Of a DNA stretch of 64,000 bases, positions 1 to 8,902 are shown piece after piece (position 1 is the stretch's first letter; the number at the start of each line of letters is the position of its first letter). This stretch comes from Pseudomonas sp. Irchel 3A7. Lineage in GTDB: Bacteria > Pseudomonadota > Gammaproteobacteria > Pseudomonadales > Pseudomonadaceae. A program made the position numbers and the translations under genes. The notes beneath the pieces were generated by a model, which was given only the letters and a program-made list of their open reading frames with translations, searched no databases and had not been told where the DNA came from. Location of the stretch: NCBI RefSeq assembly GCF_900187565.1, contig NZ_FYED01000014.1, positions 1-64,000 on the forward strand. The letters are read 5' to 3'.

Positions 1-51
1 GTAGGAACGGCGTTGTGGCTGCATGAAAGACCCGCTTAAAAGGCTAGAAAT

Positions 52-79
52 GGTGTCCACTTAAATTTAAGTGCACACC
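52..79. promoter_or_regulatory. 28-bp near-perfect palindrome
   Basis: The inner 16 bases CACTTAAATTTAAGTG are a perfect palindrome. The symmetry extends to GGTGT on the left and ACACC on the right with one mismatched pair. It sits just before the methyltransferase remnant. It could be an operator or a remnant of a mobile-element end; function unknown. Confidence 0.4.
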
Positions 80-90
80 ATGTCCTGCCT

Positions 91-626
91 TTTCAGGGCG
101 GGCTAGATGACTTTGCCGGACGCATACGGCAGAGTCGTATCGCACTGGCAGGTTATGAGGCCTGTCAGGACTTGGTGGCGTGCATGTTCGCGGCAAGCTT
201 TGGAAATATGCGCTCGGCAAAAATACTGGTAGTTGGCGCTGGAGGTGCGGCCTAGGAGATCATCGCGATGGTCAGGCTTGAGCCGGGTTGTTGCTTCATC
301 GCCGTTCATCCGTCGGAACCGATGCTGGAAATCGCGAAACAGGAGTTAGCCCTAAATAACGTGCTTGAAAGAACGGGAGTGTACCTTGGGCACGCTGAAG
401 ACTTGGCCGCAGATGAGTCATACGACGCAGCCACTTTGATCGGTGTATTCCATCATCTCGATTGGGATGATGCCAAGGAAGAAATTCTGCGATCCATTCG
501 GGCTCGTCTGGAACCGGGGCTCCGCTGATTGTTGCCGGCAATCAATATGCCTATGCCGGCCAGTCGTTACTGCTCGCCGCCCGGGACAACGTTGGAGGCA
601 GCGTGGAGCCAGGCCGGATCAAGTGA
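91..626 (+). pseudogene. Broken class I SAM-dependent methyltransferase
   Basis: Read in one frame from about position 91, the translation includes ILVVGAGGA, the glycine-rich SAM-binding motif I, then an in-frame TAG at 253-255 where homologues would have a Gln (the next residues are EII). The frame continues to GVFHHLDWDDAKEEILRSI, a typical post-motif region. After LEPG near 520 a one-base loss produces a stop, while the next frame reads APLIVAGNQYAYA, the expected continuation. So the gene carries at least one nonsense mutation and one frameshift. The N-terminus and probably the C-terminus are also missing. The family call rests on motif recognition; the substrate is unknown. Confidence 0.7.
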
Positions 627-907
627 AAGTCAAACTTGGAAAAATTCATAAGGCGCTGACCCTCCACATTCTGAGGTGGATGTTCAGTAGTTTTGGCATG
701 ATGCGGGTTTGGGGGACGCTACCCGATTTTTCAGCAGCCTGTTCTGGAGCGCCTGGTTAACGTGTAAATTGGTCTAAGCGGCGATCTAAATTTCAGTTTT
801 TCGCCGGTCTCTGCTCGACTCGAAAGTCATCGAGCGCCTTAAAGCACAAACTTTGTGCACAGCAGCTTCCTACTAAGTATATGCACTAACGTGCATTCAA
901 GAATTCC

Positions 908-1393
908 TCATGGTTTTACCGTGTGGATGTCGTCCATGTGATGGGCATGCGATGATTTCTTCTCGGGAACTATGAATCTCACTGTGGAGCTGGTGAGGAT
1001 TTGGTGAGTCGGGTCGGCCACTTCCAGGAGAACCTTGTGAATACCGGGCGTCAGTCCAACTAAGATAATCGGATCTTCACTGGAATGCGCCCATGTACCT
1101 TTCCAGTCATCGACGGTCACGTGGAGGTGGCCCAGACGCGGTGAGACGTCAGCAGCAGCTTTGCCAAATACAGGCATGATTCTGGCGTGTTCTATCCTAA
1201 ACTGAATAATGACGACACCACGGGCAAGCGGCTCGGCAAGCGGCGCAAAGGCTACGAGTTTTGGCGGCAACTCTGACTCCAATGGGAGAATTGCCGGAGG
1301 GTGATTGGTAGCTGCTTCTTCTTGGCCGAATGCTGCCAGGCAAAAAAAGCCTACCCACGCAAAGACGAACAGGTTTCTAAAAGCTAGGGACAT
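908..1393 (-). CDS. Secreted DUF6130-like protein
   Basis: A 161-residue protein with an N-terminal signal peptide (hydrophobic stretch FVFAWVGFFCLAAFG, likely cut near residue 23). The conserved middle reads RLGHLHVTVDD, then ILVGLTPGIHKVLLEVADPTH, which I recognise from the DUF6130 family of small exported proteins of unknown function. The C-terminus ends in a His-rich tail (HAHHMDDIH) that might bind metal; that is inference. A purine-rich ribosome site (CAGGGAGAAAACGCC) precedes the ATG. It stands alone between degraded genes and is one of few intact reading frames in the first 2.4 kb. Confidence 0.65.
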   Translation of the reverse strand: MSLAFRNLFVFAWVGFFCLAAFGQEEAATNHPPAILPLESELPPKLVAFAPLAEPLARGVVIIQFRIEHARIMPVFGKAAADVSPRLGHLHVTVDDWKGTWAHSSEDPIILVGLTPGIHKVLLEVADPTHQILTSSTVRFIVPEKKSSHAHHMDDIHTVKP

Positions 1394-1511
1394 GGCGTTT
1401 TCTCCCTGGATGATCTGATAAAAGGCTAGACCAAACCAATCAGTTGTCTAACCATGAGCGAGGTGAAGGAAACGAGCCGGTAAAGAGCGGTAAAGACCGA
1501 AAGGGGGGTTA

Positions 1512-2097
1512 TTAATAGGGCAGGCTGTCCGCTCCTGGCTGGGAATGTGTAAAAAAGCTAGATCCCGCTTCGATCTTAAAAGCTGTCTGGCTTCGTCGCC
1601 TGATCAAGTCATGATGACCCTTTGTTGTACCGATGATTTTCATGACCCGTTTCAAGTTGTAGGCGAGCACATTCAAGCTCATCTCCGCGCTCACCCCGGC
1701 CAGCTTTCGCATCAGGAAGGTTGCACCCATCCATTGTTTGAGCGTCCCGAAGGGATGCTCAACAGCCCGTTTTCGGACTCGCATCATCTCTGGTGCTTTA
1801 CTCAGCCGAAGCTGCAGCTCCTCCAATACGTCTTCATGCTCCTAGCGTCGAACCCGTCGTTCCGTGCTCGGTGTGCAATTTAATTTCAACGCGCAGCCCT
1901 GGAATTTCGAACTCAAGTAACGATACAGCAACAGGCCTTTTTCCACGTAGGAATAGCGCTAGATCAGCACCTCTCCAGCCGGGCAAATATATTCGTTTTT
2001 TGCCGCGTCATAGACGACATCGTTATTAAAACGCCCGTCAGCCTTGGCTCCAGAAGTCATCGTCTCGGGCACATTGAGGGTTAATTTGAGGTTTTTT
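1512..2097 (-). pseudogene. IS1182-family transposase, C-terminal remnant
   Basis: The minus strand reads LKLTLNVPETMTSGAKADGR, then VVYDAAKNEYICPAGEVLI, a TAG, RYSYVEKGLL, CTPSTERRVRR, a second TAG, EHEDVLEELQLRL, and the C-terminal VEHPFGTLKQWMGATFLMRK followed by MSLNVLAYNLKRVMKIIG. These are hallmarks of the C-terminal half of IS1182-family transposases. Both stops sit where the family has Trp, so both look like TGG to TAG changes. The N-terminal catalytic part is absent. A separate N-terminal IS1182 fragment lies at 7204-7475 on the other strand and need not come from the same copy. Confidence 0.8.
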
Positions 2098-2109
2098 GCT
2101 TGGTGCAGG

Positions 2110-2345
2110 TGCACCTATCTAGTGACCGGTGGCCCTTGAGATGAAAATTTGACCAGCCGTCGCGGATTCTGCGCTGCGGCGGCCAGCGTGACTTCATTCC
2201 TCGCGCCACTCATGCCACGTAGTCACAAGCGATCAATTTCAGGATGCGCTTGAGGTGGGCAAACAACATTTCGACCTTTTCACGTTTATGGCGAGAGCGG
2301 AGATATGCCGGCGTTACTGCAATTCACCGAGCCACATCGCGAGAG
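2110..2345 (-). pseudogene. DDE transposase C-terminal remnant
   Basis: On the minus strand the frame AYLRSRHKREKVEMLFAHLK continues as RILKLIACDY and hits a stop. A neighbouring frame then supplies LRGMSGARNEVTLAAAAQNP and RRLVKF. This is the usual C-terminus of a DDE transposase group in which a KVEMLFAHLKRILKL helix precedes an AAAQNLRRLAK tail. It therefore carries at least one frameshift, and an upstream stop interrupts the segment before AVTPAYL. It abuts the IS1182 remnant, suggesting nested insertions followed by decay. Confidence 0.6.
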
Positions 2346-2504
2346 GCTTCATGCCAAGATCAGCCATTCAACGTATACAAAAACAGGGAGCGATACAAAG
2401 CGACCGCCATCTTAAGGCTGTGTCAGATACCGGGCAGCCTGATGAAGAGCTACGCTAATGCCTAGTTGGTCTCAGTCCATCCAAATCAGCGGTGGCGTAC
2501 GAAC

Positions 2505-3416
2505 ATGGTTTTCTCTTTACTGATGGCGTTGATATTAGCGTTCCTGATTGGCTGGATTTCGCAGCGCACGGGTATGTGCCTTGTCAAAGCGAGCGAACAG
2601 CTGCTGGAGGGACGCCCGACGTTGTTTGTGGCACTTACATCGTGTGGATTGTTCGGGTTGATATTGGCCCCACTTTATCGTTTCTCCGAGGTCAGCCTGC
2701 CGCTGTACTCGCCTGGTATGTCCTATCCTTTACTGATTTCTGGAGGCTTGTTGTTTGGAGTGGCATCGGTGCTGAACAACGGTTGCAGCGTAGGCACGCT
2801 GACCAAATTCGCCTCTGGCAATTTCAATAAACTGTTCACGATGATCGGCTGGGTCCTGGGGATCATATTCTGGTATTACATGCGTATTATACCCGAACAG
2901 AAGACCATTCTGATGCCGGAAATTTCCAGCCCCCACTACTGGCTGTTGATCGGAGTAGTGGCGCTGGTGCTAATATTTTTAGTCGGCATACATGGTAATA
3001 AACATCTGGTTTTCTCCAGTATGTTGCTGGGTGCCTTGACAAGTGCGCTCTATTCGTTTGAGCCGTTATGGACGCCTAGTGTTTTTTTTTACAATGTTTC
3101 GCAGATGATCTGGCAAGCCGATATGGCAATCAGCGCCCGGCGAATTGCGGTGTTTTTTATGTTGCTGGCTGGCATGCTGAGTTTTACCCTTTACAGGAAA
3201 ATATTCCATTTCGAGGCCTTTACTCCATCAAAGGCTAGCATTCATTTGTTGTCTGGTATTTTGATGGGGATTGGGGCTTCGATGATGCTCGGCGGTAACG
3301 ACTCGCAAATACTGCTGGTGTTTCCAACACTGGGCGTGGCTTCAAGTATTCCACTGGTGTCGATTACCACAGGCATACTGGTGTCATTGTGGTGTAAGAA
3401 ACGCAGTACAGGTTGA
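2505..3416 (+). CDS. YeeE/YedE-family (DUF395) sulfur-compound transporter
   Basis: About 303 residues with roughly nine to ten hydrophobic segments. Conserved motifs are GMCLVKA near residue 25 and NNGCSVGTLTKFASG near residues 91-105, with the invariant Cys of the family at about 94. Characterised members (YeeE/TsuA) import thiosulfate through a relay of such cysteines, so transport of a small sulfur species across the inner membrane is the likely role. I chose the ATG at 2505 because the protein turns hydrophobic at once; an upstream TTG at 2466 is in frame but adds an unconserved tail. It looks intact although flanked by transposase debris. No YeeD (TusA-like) partner is visible. Confidence 0.8.
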   Translation: MVFSLLMALILAFLIGWISQRTGMCLVKASEQLLEGRPTLFVALTSCGLFGLILAPLYRFSEVSLPLYSPGMSYPLLISGGLLFGVASVLNNGCSVGTLTKFASGNFNKLFTMIGWVLGIIFWYYMRIIPEQKTILMPEISSPHYWLLIGVVALVLIFLVGIHGNKHLVFSSMLLGALTSALYSFEPLWTPSVFFYNVSQMIWQADMAISARRIAVFFMLLAGMLSFTLYRKIFHFEAFTPSKASIHLLSGILMGIGASMMLGGNDSQILLVFPTLGVASSIPLVSITTGILVSLWCKKRSTG

Positions 3417-3428
3417 ACACCCTCAAGA

Positions 3429-3611
3429 TTGTTCCAGAGCTGTGCCTTATTTTTGCGCACAGCCAATCAAACGGAAGTGAATATCGCCCAGACGGAACAG
3501 AGGCTAGCGATCCTTGGCGTAGTGGATGGCTTCTGTGACAATGACCTTGAAAGCGATGAAGTCATCCTGAGTGGCAAGGACTTGTTGCGGCAGATTGGCT
3601 ACAAGCTGTGA
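3429..3611 (+). CDS. Small hypothetical protein
   Basis: A 60-residue frame that starts 10 bases after the YeeE-like stop. The C-terminal 40 residues are soluble, acidic and helical-looking (QTEQRLAILGVVDGFCDND then LSGKDLLRQIGYKL). I do not recognise a family. It may be the tail of a longer lost gene, since nothing in its N-terminal 15 residues looks like a natural start. Confidence 0.25.
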   Translation: MFQSCALFLRTANQTEVNIAQTEQRLAILGVVDGFCDNDLESDEVILSGKDLLRQIGYKL

Positions 3612-3689
3612 ATTGCAGATTGAGTATTTCGTGGGGAAGGGGCTGGTATGACTGGACTTGTCCCTAAAAAACCGGACACCAATTCCCTG

Positions 3690-4376
3690 TTAAATTGATG
3701 CTACTGCCAAGCGCCTGAACTCCTTCGGTGAGCGATAGTTCAAGGCGCTGTGCGGATGCTGCTCGTTGTAATGCTCGAAGGCAATTGCCAGGTTACGCAG
3801 CGCCGTTTCTCGATCCGGCTTGGGCATGTGCGCCACATAATCACGTTTGATCGTCTTCACGAAGCTCTCGGCCATGCCGTTGCTTTGCTGGCTACGCAGC
3901 GGTGTTGTCACCGGCTGCAAGCCGATTTGTCGAGCAAATAGGCGTGTCTGTTCGGCAGTGTACGCCGAGCCGTTGTCGCTTGACCATTGCACCGGCGTGG
4001 CGGACAGTTGATCACCAAAGCGCTTCTCCACGCTTTCCAGCATCAAGGCGCGGATATCATAGCCGCTCTACCCGGTCGGACTCGCGATCCAGCCGATGGC
4101 TGCGATCACAGCAGTCCAGGGCGAAGGTGACGCTCATTTTGTCGCAGTCCTCACAACGGAACTCAAAGCCGTCCGAGTACCAACTCGTATCGCTGTTTTC
4201 CACGGCAATACGGCCTTCGTGCCGACGCGGCACGCCGAGCTGTTTGATCCGGCGTTCAAGCAAAAGGTTGTGGTCACGCATCACCCGGTAAACCCGTTTC
4301 ACGTTGACCGCAGGCAGCGACCGTTTTTCACGCGCACGACGCAGCAGTCCCCAGACGCGACGGTATCCATAGCCTC
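3690..4376 (-). pseudogene. IS3-family transposase OrfB remnant
   Basis: Two minus-strand frames join into an IS3 OrfB. One covers GYGYRRVWGLLRRAREKRSL through RVYRVMRDHNLLLERRIKQ and VTFALDCCDRSH (4057-4376). The other runs from MLESVEKRFG and VQWSSDNGSAYTAEQT (second DDE Asp) to MAESFVKTIKRDYVAH (catalytic Glu) and the ALNYRSPKEFRRL tail (3690-4046). The frame changes near 4050-4060. The N-terminus of OrfB and all of OrfA are missing. The fragment ends abruptly against the DUF1704 remnant, so that boundary is a deletion or insertion scar. Confidence 0.85.
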
Positions 4377-4377
4377 A

Positions 4378-5274
4378 TGGATTTCGCCCCCGAAACACAG
4401 GCAGATAACCACTTGCATGTGCTTGTATTGCTCGGCGATCCGAACGTGGATATCCCCAAGCTAAGTCGCCCAGCAAGCAAATGCCCCACCAAATCCGGCC
4501 GGTTATCCCGGATCGCAATGCGCCACAGCATATGTACGCCAAGCATCCCCGTCAGATAAGCAGCATCCTTGGTAAACGCCGAGTCACCCCGCAGGTCAGC
4601 GCCTCGGAAAACCCGTTGCGTCGAGCAGAACGACTCTTCCTGCGAGTGCCCACCCGCCCAAAAACCTTCAACTACTTGAATAGTCGGCGCCATCCAGCGC
4701 CTGCTGCACCGCGAGCACCCGCAGCGCCAGGCGCCGCAGGCGGTTGATACCCATGCTCCCAGTGAACAGCTCGGCCAGAGTGGCGATACCCTCCTTAGTC
4801 TGGGTGGTTCGTGGCGTCCAAGGCCCAGGCTTTTGAAGTTAGGTTGCAATGCACCGTTTTGTGCCGTCACCACATGCACGAAAGCCTCGTGTTGCAACAA
4901 CTGATTCTTATACAGCTCCGAAAACAGCGAGCTGGCCCGCAGGCGTATACGGCTCGCCCCGGCGATGGCCTTGGCGGCGAGGGTTGCATCGATTACAACC
5001 TTGATCAGCCCCTCACCGAAGAAACGGTCCAGCTCCGGTTGAATCCAGGCGGCGTACGCCTCGGCCGGTATATCGGCCTGAGTCGGCGCGATCCGGGCAC
5101 CGCCGAGCAAGGCGTCGGTGGTCTTGAGAAAGAAACGCGCCGCATCCGGCATATTCAGTTTCTGGTTCGTGTAGTAAAAGTTCGGGCGGCGATACAGTGC
5201 TAACGAATACTGAGTGAAGACCGGCGTACCAATAGCCCCGGGCATGCGCCCGGCGGTGGCATATCTGCGGGCGG
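4378..5274 (-). pseudogene. Degraded DUF1704 protein (QEGLA-motif, flavohemoglobin-modulating family)
   Basis: The minus strand shows PDAARFFLKTTDALLGGARI, the HExxxH metal-site motif HEAFVH, then QNGALQPNFKSLGLG. The frame then shifts to TTQTKEGIATLAELFTGSMG, where KEGIA occupies the place of QEGLA, and returns near IQVVEGF to continue with RVFRGADLRGDSAFTKDAAY and RPDLVGHLLAGRLSLG. This order matches the family annotated as flavohemoglobin expression-modulating QEGLA-motif protein, related to HExxxH metallopeptidases. At least two frameshifts are present, the N-terminus is lost at the junction near 5275, and the C-terminus is cut by the IS3 remnant. Confidence 0.75.
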
Positions 5275-5574
5275 TCATGGCGAGAAAATTTCCGGCCGGA
5301 TGGCCTGGGTCGCAATAGATGATGAGCCAATGAAACGACGCTCACGGACCAAAGCTTTTGAGAGCGGTGACGGTACCAGTACGGCGAAGGCAGAGGCCGT
5401 AAAGGCGATCAGGAAGAGCACGAAGGATGAGCGTGCTGTTGCGCGTATGGCACTGCGAAGTCCGTCGATTAGGTCTGGCTGGATTGCTATGGCCGTAGCG
5501 CTCATCGCCATAACCAGTGCTGCGATCAGGCTGAATAACTGCCAGCTTCGCAAACTCTTGGATTGAATATTCAT
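5275..5574 (-). pseudogene. N-terminal fragment of a ferric-reductase-like membrane protein
   Basis: From the ATG at 5574, preceded by a good ribosome site (GAGGAG about 8 bases upstream), about 70 residues look authentic: a first membrane segment (LFSLIAALVMAMSATAIAI), then AIRATARSSFVLFLIAFTAS as a second, and RERRFIG. This resembles the start of ferric-reductase-like transmembrane proteins. After RFIG the homology ends and the frame runs into unrelated residues (ATQAIRPEIFSP). The missing 3' part and the missing 5' part of the adjacent DUF1704 gene point to one deletion joining two genes near 5275. Confidence 0.6.
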
Positions 5575-6092
5575 GGCAAGTACTCCTCTAGGTAAGGTTT
5601 GTTGTCGCCCAATGAGTCGGACGACTTTTGCTGCAGCCTGCGATCCATCTGCTGCGATACGGGAGACCACACCGTGCTTTTCCGAACATCAGCCACCGCT
5701 ATTCGTTATCACTGAAACGGAGACCGAGGCACACCTACTTGGGTCGTCACACCCGTGTCTGACTGAGTTTCTTGGCGAAAAGAGCGCGCCATACGACATC
5801 GTCGCGAACATTGACAGACCAAGATGCAATGCCAACTGTCCGAACCTAAACGCTGGTCAATGGATGGTTGACGTGGAGAATTCTTGCAGGAGGGGGTACT
5901 CTGATTATGTCCGAAATCGGTTGTTTTGAATGTTTGTAAGTATATGAAGGCTCTGGATACAGAGGGGTACAAAATGCAATCTATGGTAAGCGCCAGATGT
6001 TGCTGCTCTTGAGATGTAGACATGCTGCCGACTTGACCTTAGCGTTGGGCGTTCCCGTGCCGTCCGCAATGCGTCCGTGAAGGTGAATGATT
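5575..6092. other. Gap without a recognisable gene
   Basis: About 520 bases between two pseudogenes. Short open frames exist on both strands but none shows a family motif, a convincing ribosome site or codon use like the neighbours. The first ~40 bases hold the promoter side of the membrane-protein fragment. The rest is probably decayed coding DNA. Confidence 0.4.
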
Positions 6093-7036
6093 TTACGAAG
6101 GTGCGCACGACTTGGAGCTGGGTGTGATGATGGGGATGCCATCGGCAGGCATGGGCCTGAGACCGATACAAGCCCGTTCCGGATCTATGGAAATAACACC
6201 ATGGAGTTCGTTCCGGATTGTCTTGGCAGTTCGAAGCGCTATTGCTGCCGGCTGATTTTCCATGGCGTCGTCCAGGTAATCTTCTGCCGCCAGCAACGCA
6301 TCATTCGAACTTTGCCTCACTTCCATTTCAGGGCTGGAGATGAGGGTGTGCACGAGGTTGGGTTGTGACTTGTAACGAATGAAAATGGCAGGCGAGGCCT
6401 CTATTGGCAGGGACACTCCAAGCATGTCTGTCAGTTTCGTGATGCCTGTCCCGGCTGCGAGTACGACAATATCGGCATCGACGATGCCTATTGTTGTTTC
6501 GACTCCGGTCACCGTTGCACTCTGGGTTACAAAACCGAGCACTCGCGTCTGAGTGAGAATCTTCGCCCCATACGCCTGGGCACCTGCGATCAACGCATGC
6601 GTAGCTGCCACTGCGTCCAGCGCTCCTTCTTCAGCCGCATACAGAGCAGAATGGGGGGCTTGAGATTTGGTTCCAAGTCGAGAATCTGCGATCGAGACAC
6701 CAGGTTTGCCGAAGCTTGGTGACCTTAGATCGGCAGCGCTCCAATCGCCATCACGCTGTAAGACAAGGCACCTGTCCACCTTATCTCCAGACCTGGCAGA
6801 TGCGCTTCGAGTCGGCGGTACTCCTTGATGGCAGAACCGCGCAGTTGCGCAATTGGGTCAGGTTCGGGGTGTGAGGCATTGAGCCAAGCGAATGAGCTGC
6901 CAGTCACTCCCGACGCTATATTTTCAGCTTCTACCAAAGTGACATTCGCGCCTTTACCTGCCAAGTGATACGCCAATGACGCGCCAACGATGCCCGCACC
7001 AATGACAACGACTCGTTTGTCCTGACCATTTCCATG
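6093..7036 (-). pseudogene. Broken DAO-type FAD-dependent oxidoreductase
   Basis: The minus strand from an ATG at 7036, with a strong ribosome site (CGGAGG) upstream, needs a frame change within the first few codons to enter RVVVIGAGIVGASLAYHLAG, the dinucleotide-binding motif. It then reads VTLVEAENIASGVTGSSFAW. Near 6730 the frame shifts again to GALDAVAATHALIAGAQAYG, VLAAGTGITKLTDMLGVSLP and GLRPMPADGIPI. The expected FAD-contacting C-terminus (HSGVTLAP-like) is missing. So there are at least two frameshifts and a damaged 3' end. The family includes D-amino-acid and glycine oxidases; the substrate cannot be told. Confidence 0.8.
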
Positions 7037-7203
7037 TCAACCTCCGTTCTGTCGATGAGCCGATGGTACGACAGCTGGATGATTTCATGAGATGAGAACC
7101 TGATCGTTCAGCTTTTGAGTGTCTGCTTCTGGCCCAGAGTGTGTAAAAACGCCCGGACAAACCCTTGCTATGATTTCTGAGAATTTCATCGCAAGGGAAC
7201 CCC

Positions 7204-7475
7204 ATGATACGGTTTATCCAGGGTGAACACCGAGGTCAAAGCACCTTACTTCCCGAAAGCCTCGACGACTATGTCAGCGATACCAATCCGGTACGCGTGG
7301 TTGACGTTTTCGTCGATGAACTCAACCTGGCCAAGCTGGGTTTTGATGGCGACATTCCAGCCGAAACCGGCAGACCTGCATACTCCCCCCCCCTGCGATC
7401 CTGCTGAAGATCTATATCTACGGTTACCTCAACCGCATTCAGTCGAACCGATGCCTTGAGCGAGAAAACGAGGTA
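7204..7475 (+). pseudogene. IS1182-family transposase, N-terminal remnant
   Basis: The translation opens MIRFIQGEHRGQSTLLPESL and continues DDYVSDTNPVRVVDVFVDEL, the standard start of many IS1182 transposases. A run of nine C at 7385-7393 shifts the frame; the next frame gives AILLKIYIYGYLNRIQSNRC. The sequence stops being transposase-like at about 7475. The non-coding stretch at about 7140-7203 before it probably holds the left end and promoter of the element. Confidence 0.8.
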
Positions 7476-7497
7476 GTTCTAACGAGTAAAGCAAAGT

Positions 7498-7686
7498 TCA
7501 GGACGAGGACGACGTAGTGTGCTTCGGTTTCAGGACTATCGCACCATCTACCATCTCGATAGTTAACTCGTCACCAAGGCCTAAACTTAATTTCGCAAGC
7601 ATTTCTGGTGGCAGATCAACGATGACGTCGCCAGTTCCATCCGCGGTTTCCTGGCATCTGACTGTCCAGCGTTCGTTTTCGCTCAT
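7498..7686 (-). CDS. AbrB/MazE-like DNA-binding antitoxin-type protein
   Basis: A 62-residue protein. The stretch VIVDLPPEMLAKLSLGLGDE followed by LTIEMVDGAIVLKPK is the swapped-hairpin AbrB pattern (beta strand, Pro, helix start, GDE, strand, D-G, strand). Such proteins are usually antitoxins and autoregulators. No toxin gene is apparent on the minus strand next to it, only the IS1182 remnant, so the partner was probably lost. The short Ser/Thr tail is unremarkable. Confidence 0.6.
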   Translation of the reverse strand: MSENERWTVRCQETADGTGDVIVDLPPEMLAKLSLGLGDELTIEMVDGAIVLKPKHTTSSSS

Positions 7687-7829
7687 GATCGTTTAGCTCT
7701 CATTCCATCGTAGGGGACGTTTCATTATGCTCATGATTATTTCTACTCGAACGGATATTATTGGCCGGTCATGGACGGTCACTGCCTGTCGCGAAGGTGC
7801 ACGGCAAATGCCGAACAAGAGGGTGTCCT

Positions 7830-8278
7830 ATGTTTGCTGAAATTCTGCGTGAGAATGTCTATGGTGCCTACCGGGTACGGTTGGAAGCACTTCTCCAAAT
7901 CCCCACGGACGCTTCAGATTGGGACATCCACGAACTGATCGAAGCTGGTTTCTCGGCTGGTAATGTCAAAGTCCTTTGCGACTTTGGCGGAATAATTCCG
8001 CTAGAGCGCGACCAGATAATTTCGCCCAAAGCTCTCAAAACTAGGCTGGCGCGCGGCCAGCGATTGACGGTGGACGAGAGCGATCGCCTGTTTCGTGTTG
8101 CACACATCATCGCCACGGCCCAGACGCTCTTCGGGGGCGACGAAAAGGCCAAGCACTGGCTCTCCAAGTCCAAGGATTGCTTTCGGGTAAAAGCCCAATT
8201 GCGATGCTTTAAACCATCCAGGGCACCCGTCGGGTTGAGGAGATGCTGATTCAGTTAGCAGAAGGGTTGGCATTCTGA
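7830..8278 (+). pseudogene. ParS/Xre-type antitoxin (DUF2384), broken near the C-terminus
   Basis: The ATG at 7830 opens an intact N-terminus (MFAEILRENVYGAYRVRLEA) and a helical middle that reads TVDESDRLFRVAHIIATAQT and LFGGDEKAKHWLSKS, typical of the ParS/MbcA-like DUF2384 domain. At about 8180 the frame shifts; the next frame gives SGKSPIAML, then TAA where Gln is expected, then TIQGTRRVEEMLIQLAEGLA, the family's C-terminal helix. So one frameshift and one nonsense mutation destroy it. In intact systems this antitoxin neutralises a RES-domain toxin encoded just downstream, and a RES remnant does follow. Confidence 0.75.
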
Positions 8279-8281
8279 TTC

Positions 8282-8505
8282 TATCGCGCATCAGCACTTT
8301 GCAGATAGGACCGGCCGCGGGGAGAGGCTGGTCAACGGCAGGTGACATATCGCCAGAAAACCAGTCGCCTACCTGGCCGGCACGCCATCGGGGCCATACT
8401 GGAGATTCTCGCATACCTTGAGATTGACTAGTGGGCTTCCCCGGAAACCTCAAGTTGCTCAAGGTCGATATACCTGACTCAGTACGAGACGCCAGACAAC
8501 GCTCC
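8282..8505 (+). pseudogene. RES-domain toxin remnant
   Basis: In the forward frames the text DRTGRGERLVNGR, a TGA where RES proteins have Trp (GRWH), HIARKPVAYLAGTPSG, then after a frame change GAILEILAYLEID is recognisable as the core of the RES domain. Intact RES toxins degrade NAD+. The order antitoxin then toxin, with almost no gap, is the canonical ParS-RES layout. This copy has a nonsense codon, at least one frameshift, and no C-terminal half. It cannot be functional. Confidence 0.65.
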
Positions 8506-8533
8506 GCAATAATTCGACATGACCGGCTCCGAG

Positions 8534-8818
8534 CTAAGAGTTTTGGTTCGTATTGATCTCACGCCGAATGCGTTCAAACAGCGAGTCTAAATCTGTATCC
8601 GGATCGAGGAGCAAAAAACTCTCAAGGAGGAGGGTAAGCGGGTGCACCCCCATTCTGTCGGCAAGCTCCGATGCCTTCTCCAATGTAACGTTCTTAAGGC
8701 CGCGCTCCAGCGTGCTGAGATATGTCCTGCTACTGACGATTCCAAAATCTTCTTGGGTCAAGCCCCGGCGAAGCCGTGTGTTACGTAACGCAATGGCGAA
8801 CGCTTCCTTCAGTTCCAT
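8534..8818 (-). CDS. Xre-family helix-turn-helix regulator
   Basis: A 94-residue protein with an HTH_3 domain over about residues 8-62: LRNTRLRRGLTQEDFGIVSS, RTYLSTLERGLKNVTLEKAS, ELADRMGVHPLTLL. A short acidic tail follows. It is transcribed away from the unknown gene at 8903; the 84-base gap holds a perfect 14-base palindrome (8857-8870) that is a likely operator, suggesting autoregulation and control of the divergent gene. It appears intact despite the decay around it. Confidence 0.8.
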   Translation of the reverse strand: MELKEAFAIALRNTRLRRGLTQEDFGIVSSRTYLSTLERGLKNVTLEKASELADRMGVHPLTLLLESFLLLDPDTDLDSLFERIRREINTNQNS

Positions 8819-8856
8819 TTTGCTTAATCCACAAAAGGAACGATGAAGCCTTTGTG

Positions 8857-8870
8857 AGCTCTATAGAGCT
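8857..8870. promoter_or_regulatory. Perfect palindrome AGCTCTATAGAGCT, candidate Xre operator
   Basis: A 14-base perfect palindrome centred in the divergent gap between the Xre gene (8534-8818, minus) and the unknown gene at 8903. A half-match (CTATAG) follows within about 10 bases at 8876-8881. Position and symmetry suit a dimeric Xre regulator; binding is inferred. Confidence 0.5.
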
Positions 8871-8902
8871 ACAATCTATAGTGTTCATTTTGAGAGAGTT
8901 TT

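Noticed and set aside
253..255. TAG in the methyltransferase as a recoded (readthrough) stop
   Set aside because: The same gene has a frameshift and missing ends, so decay explains the stop.
443..760. Open frame of 105 codons after the methyltransferase remnant
   Set aside because: Overlaps the remnant out of frame, with no motif or ribosome site.
5709..6171. Overlapping minus-strand frames in the 5.6-6.1 kb gap
   Set aside because: No family motif, His/Arg/Ser-rich composition without helices or strands; likely decayed DNA.
8001..8462. A 153-codon minus-strand frame over the ParS/RES remnants
   Set aside because: Antisense to two recognisable families; no motif.
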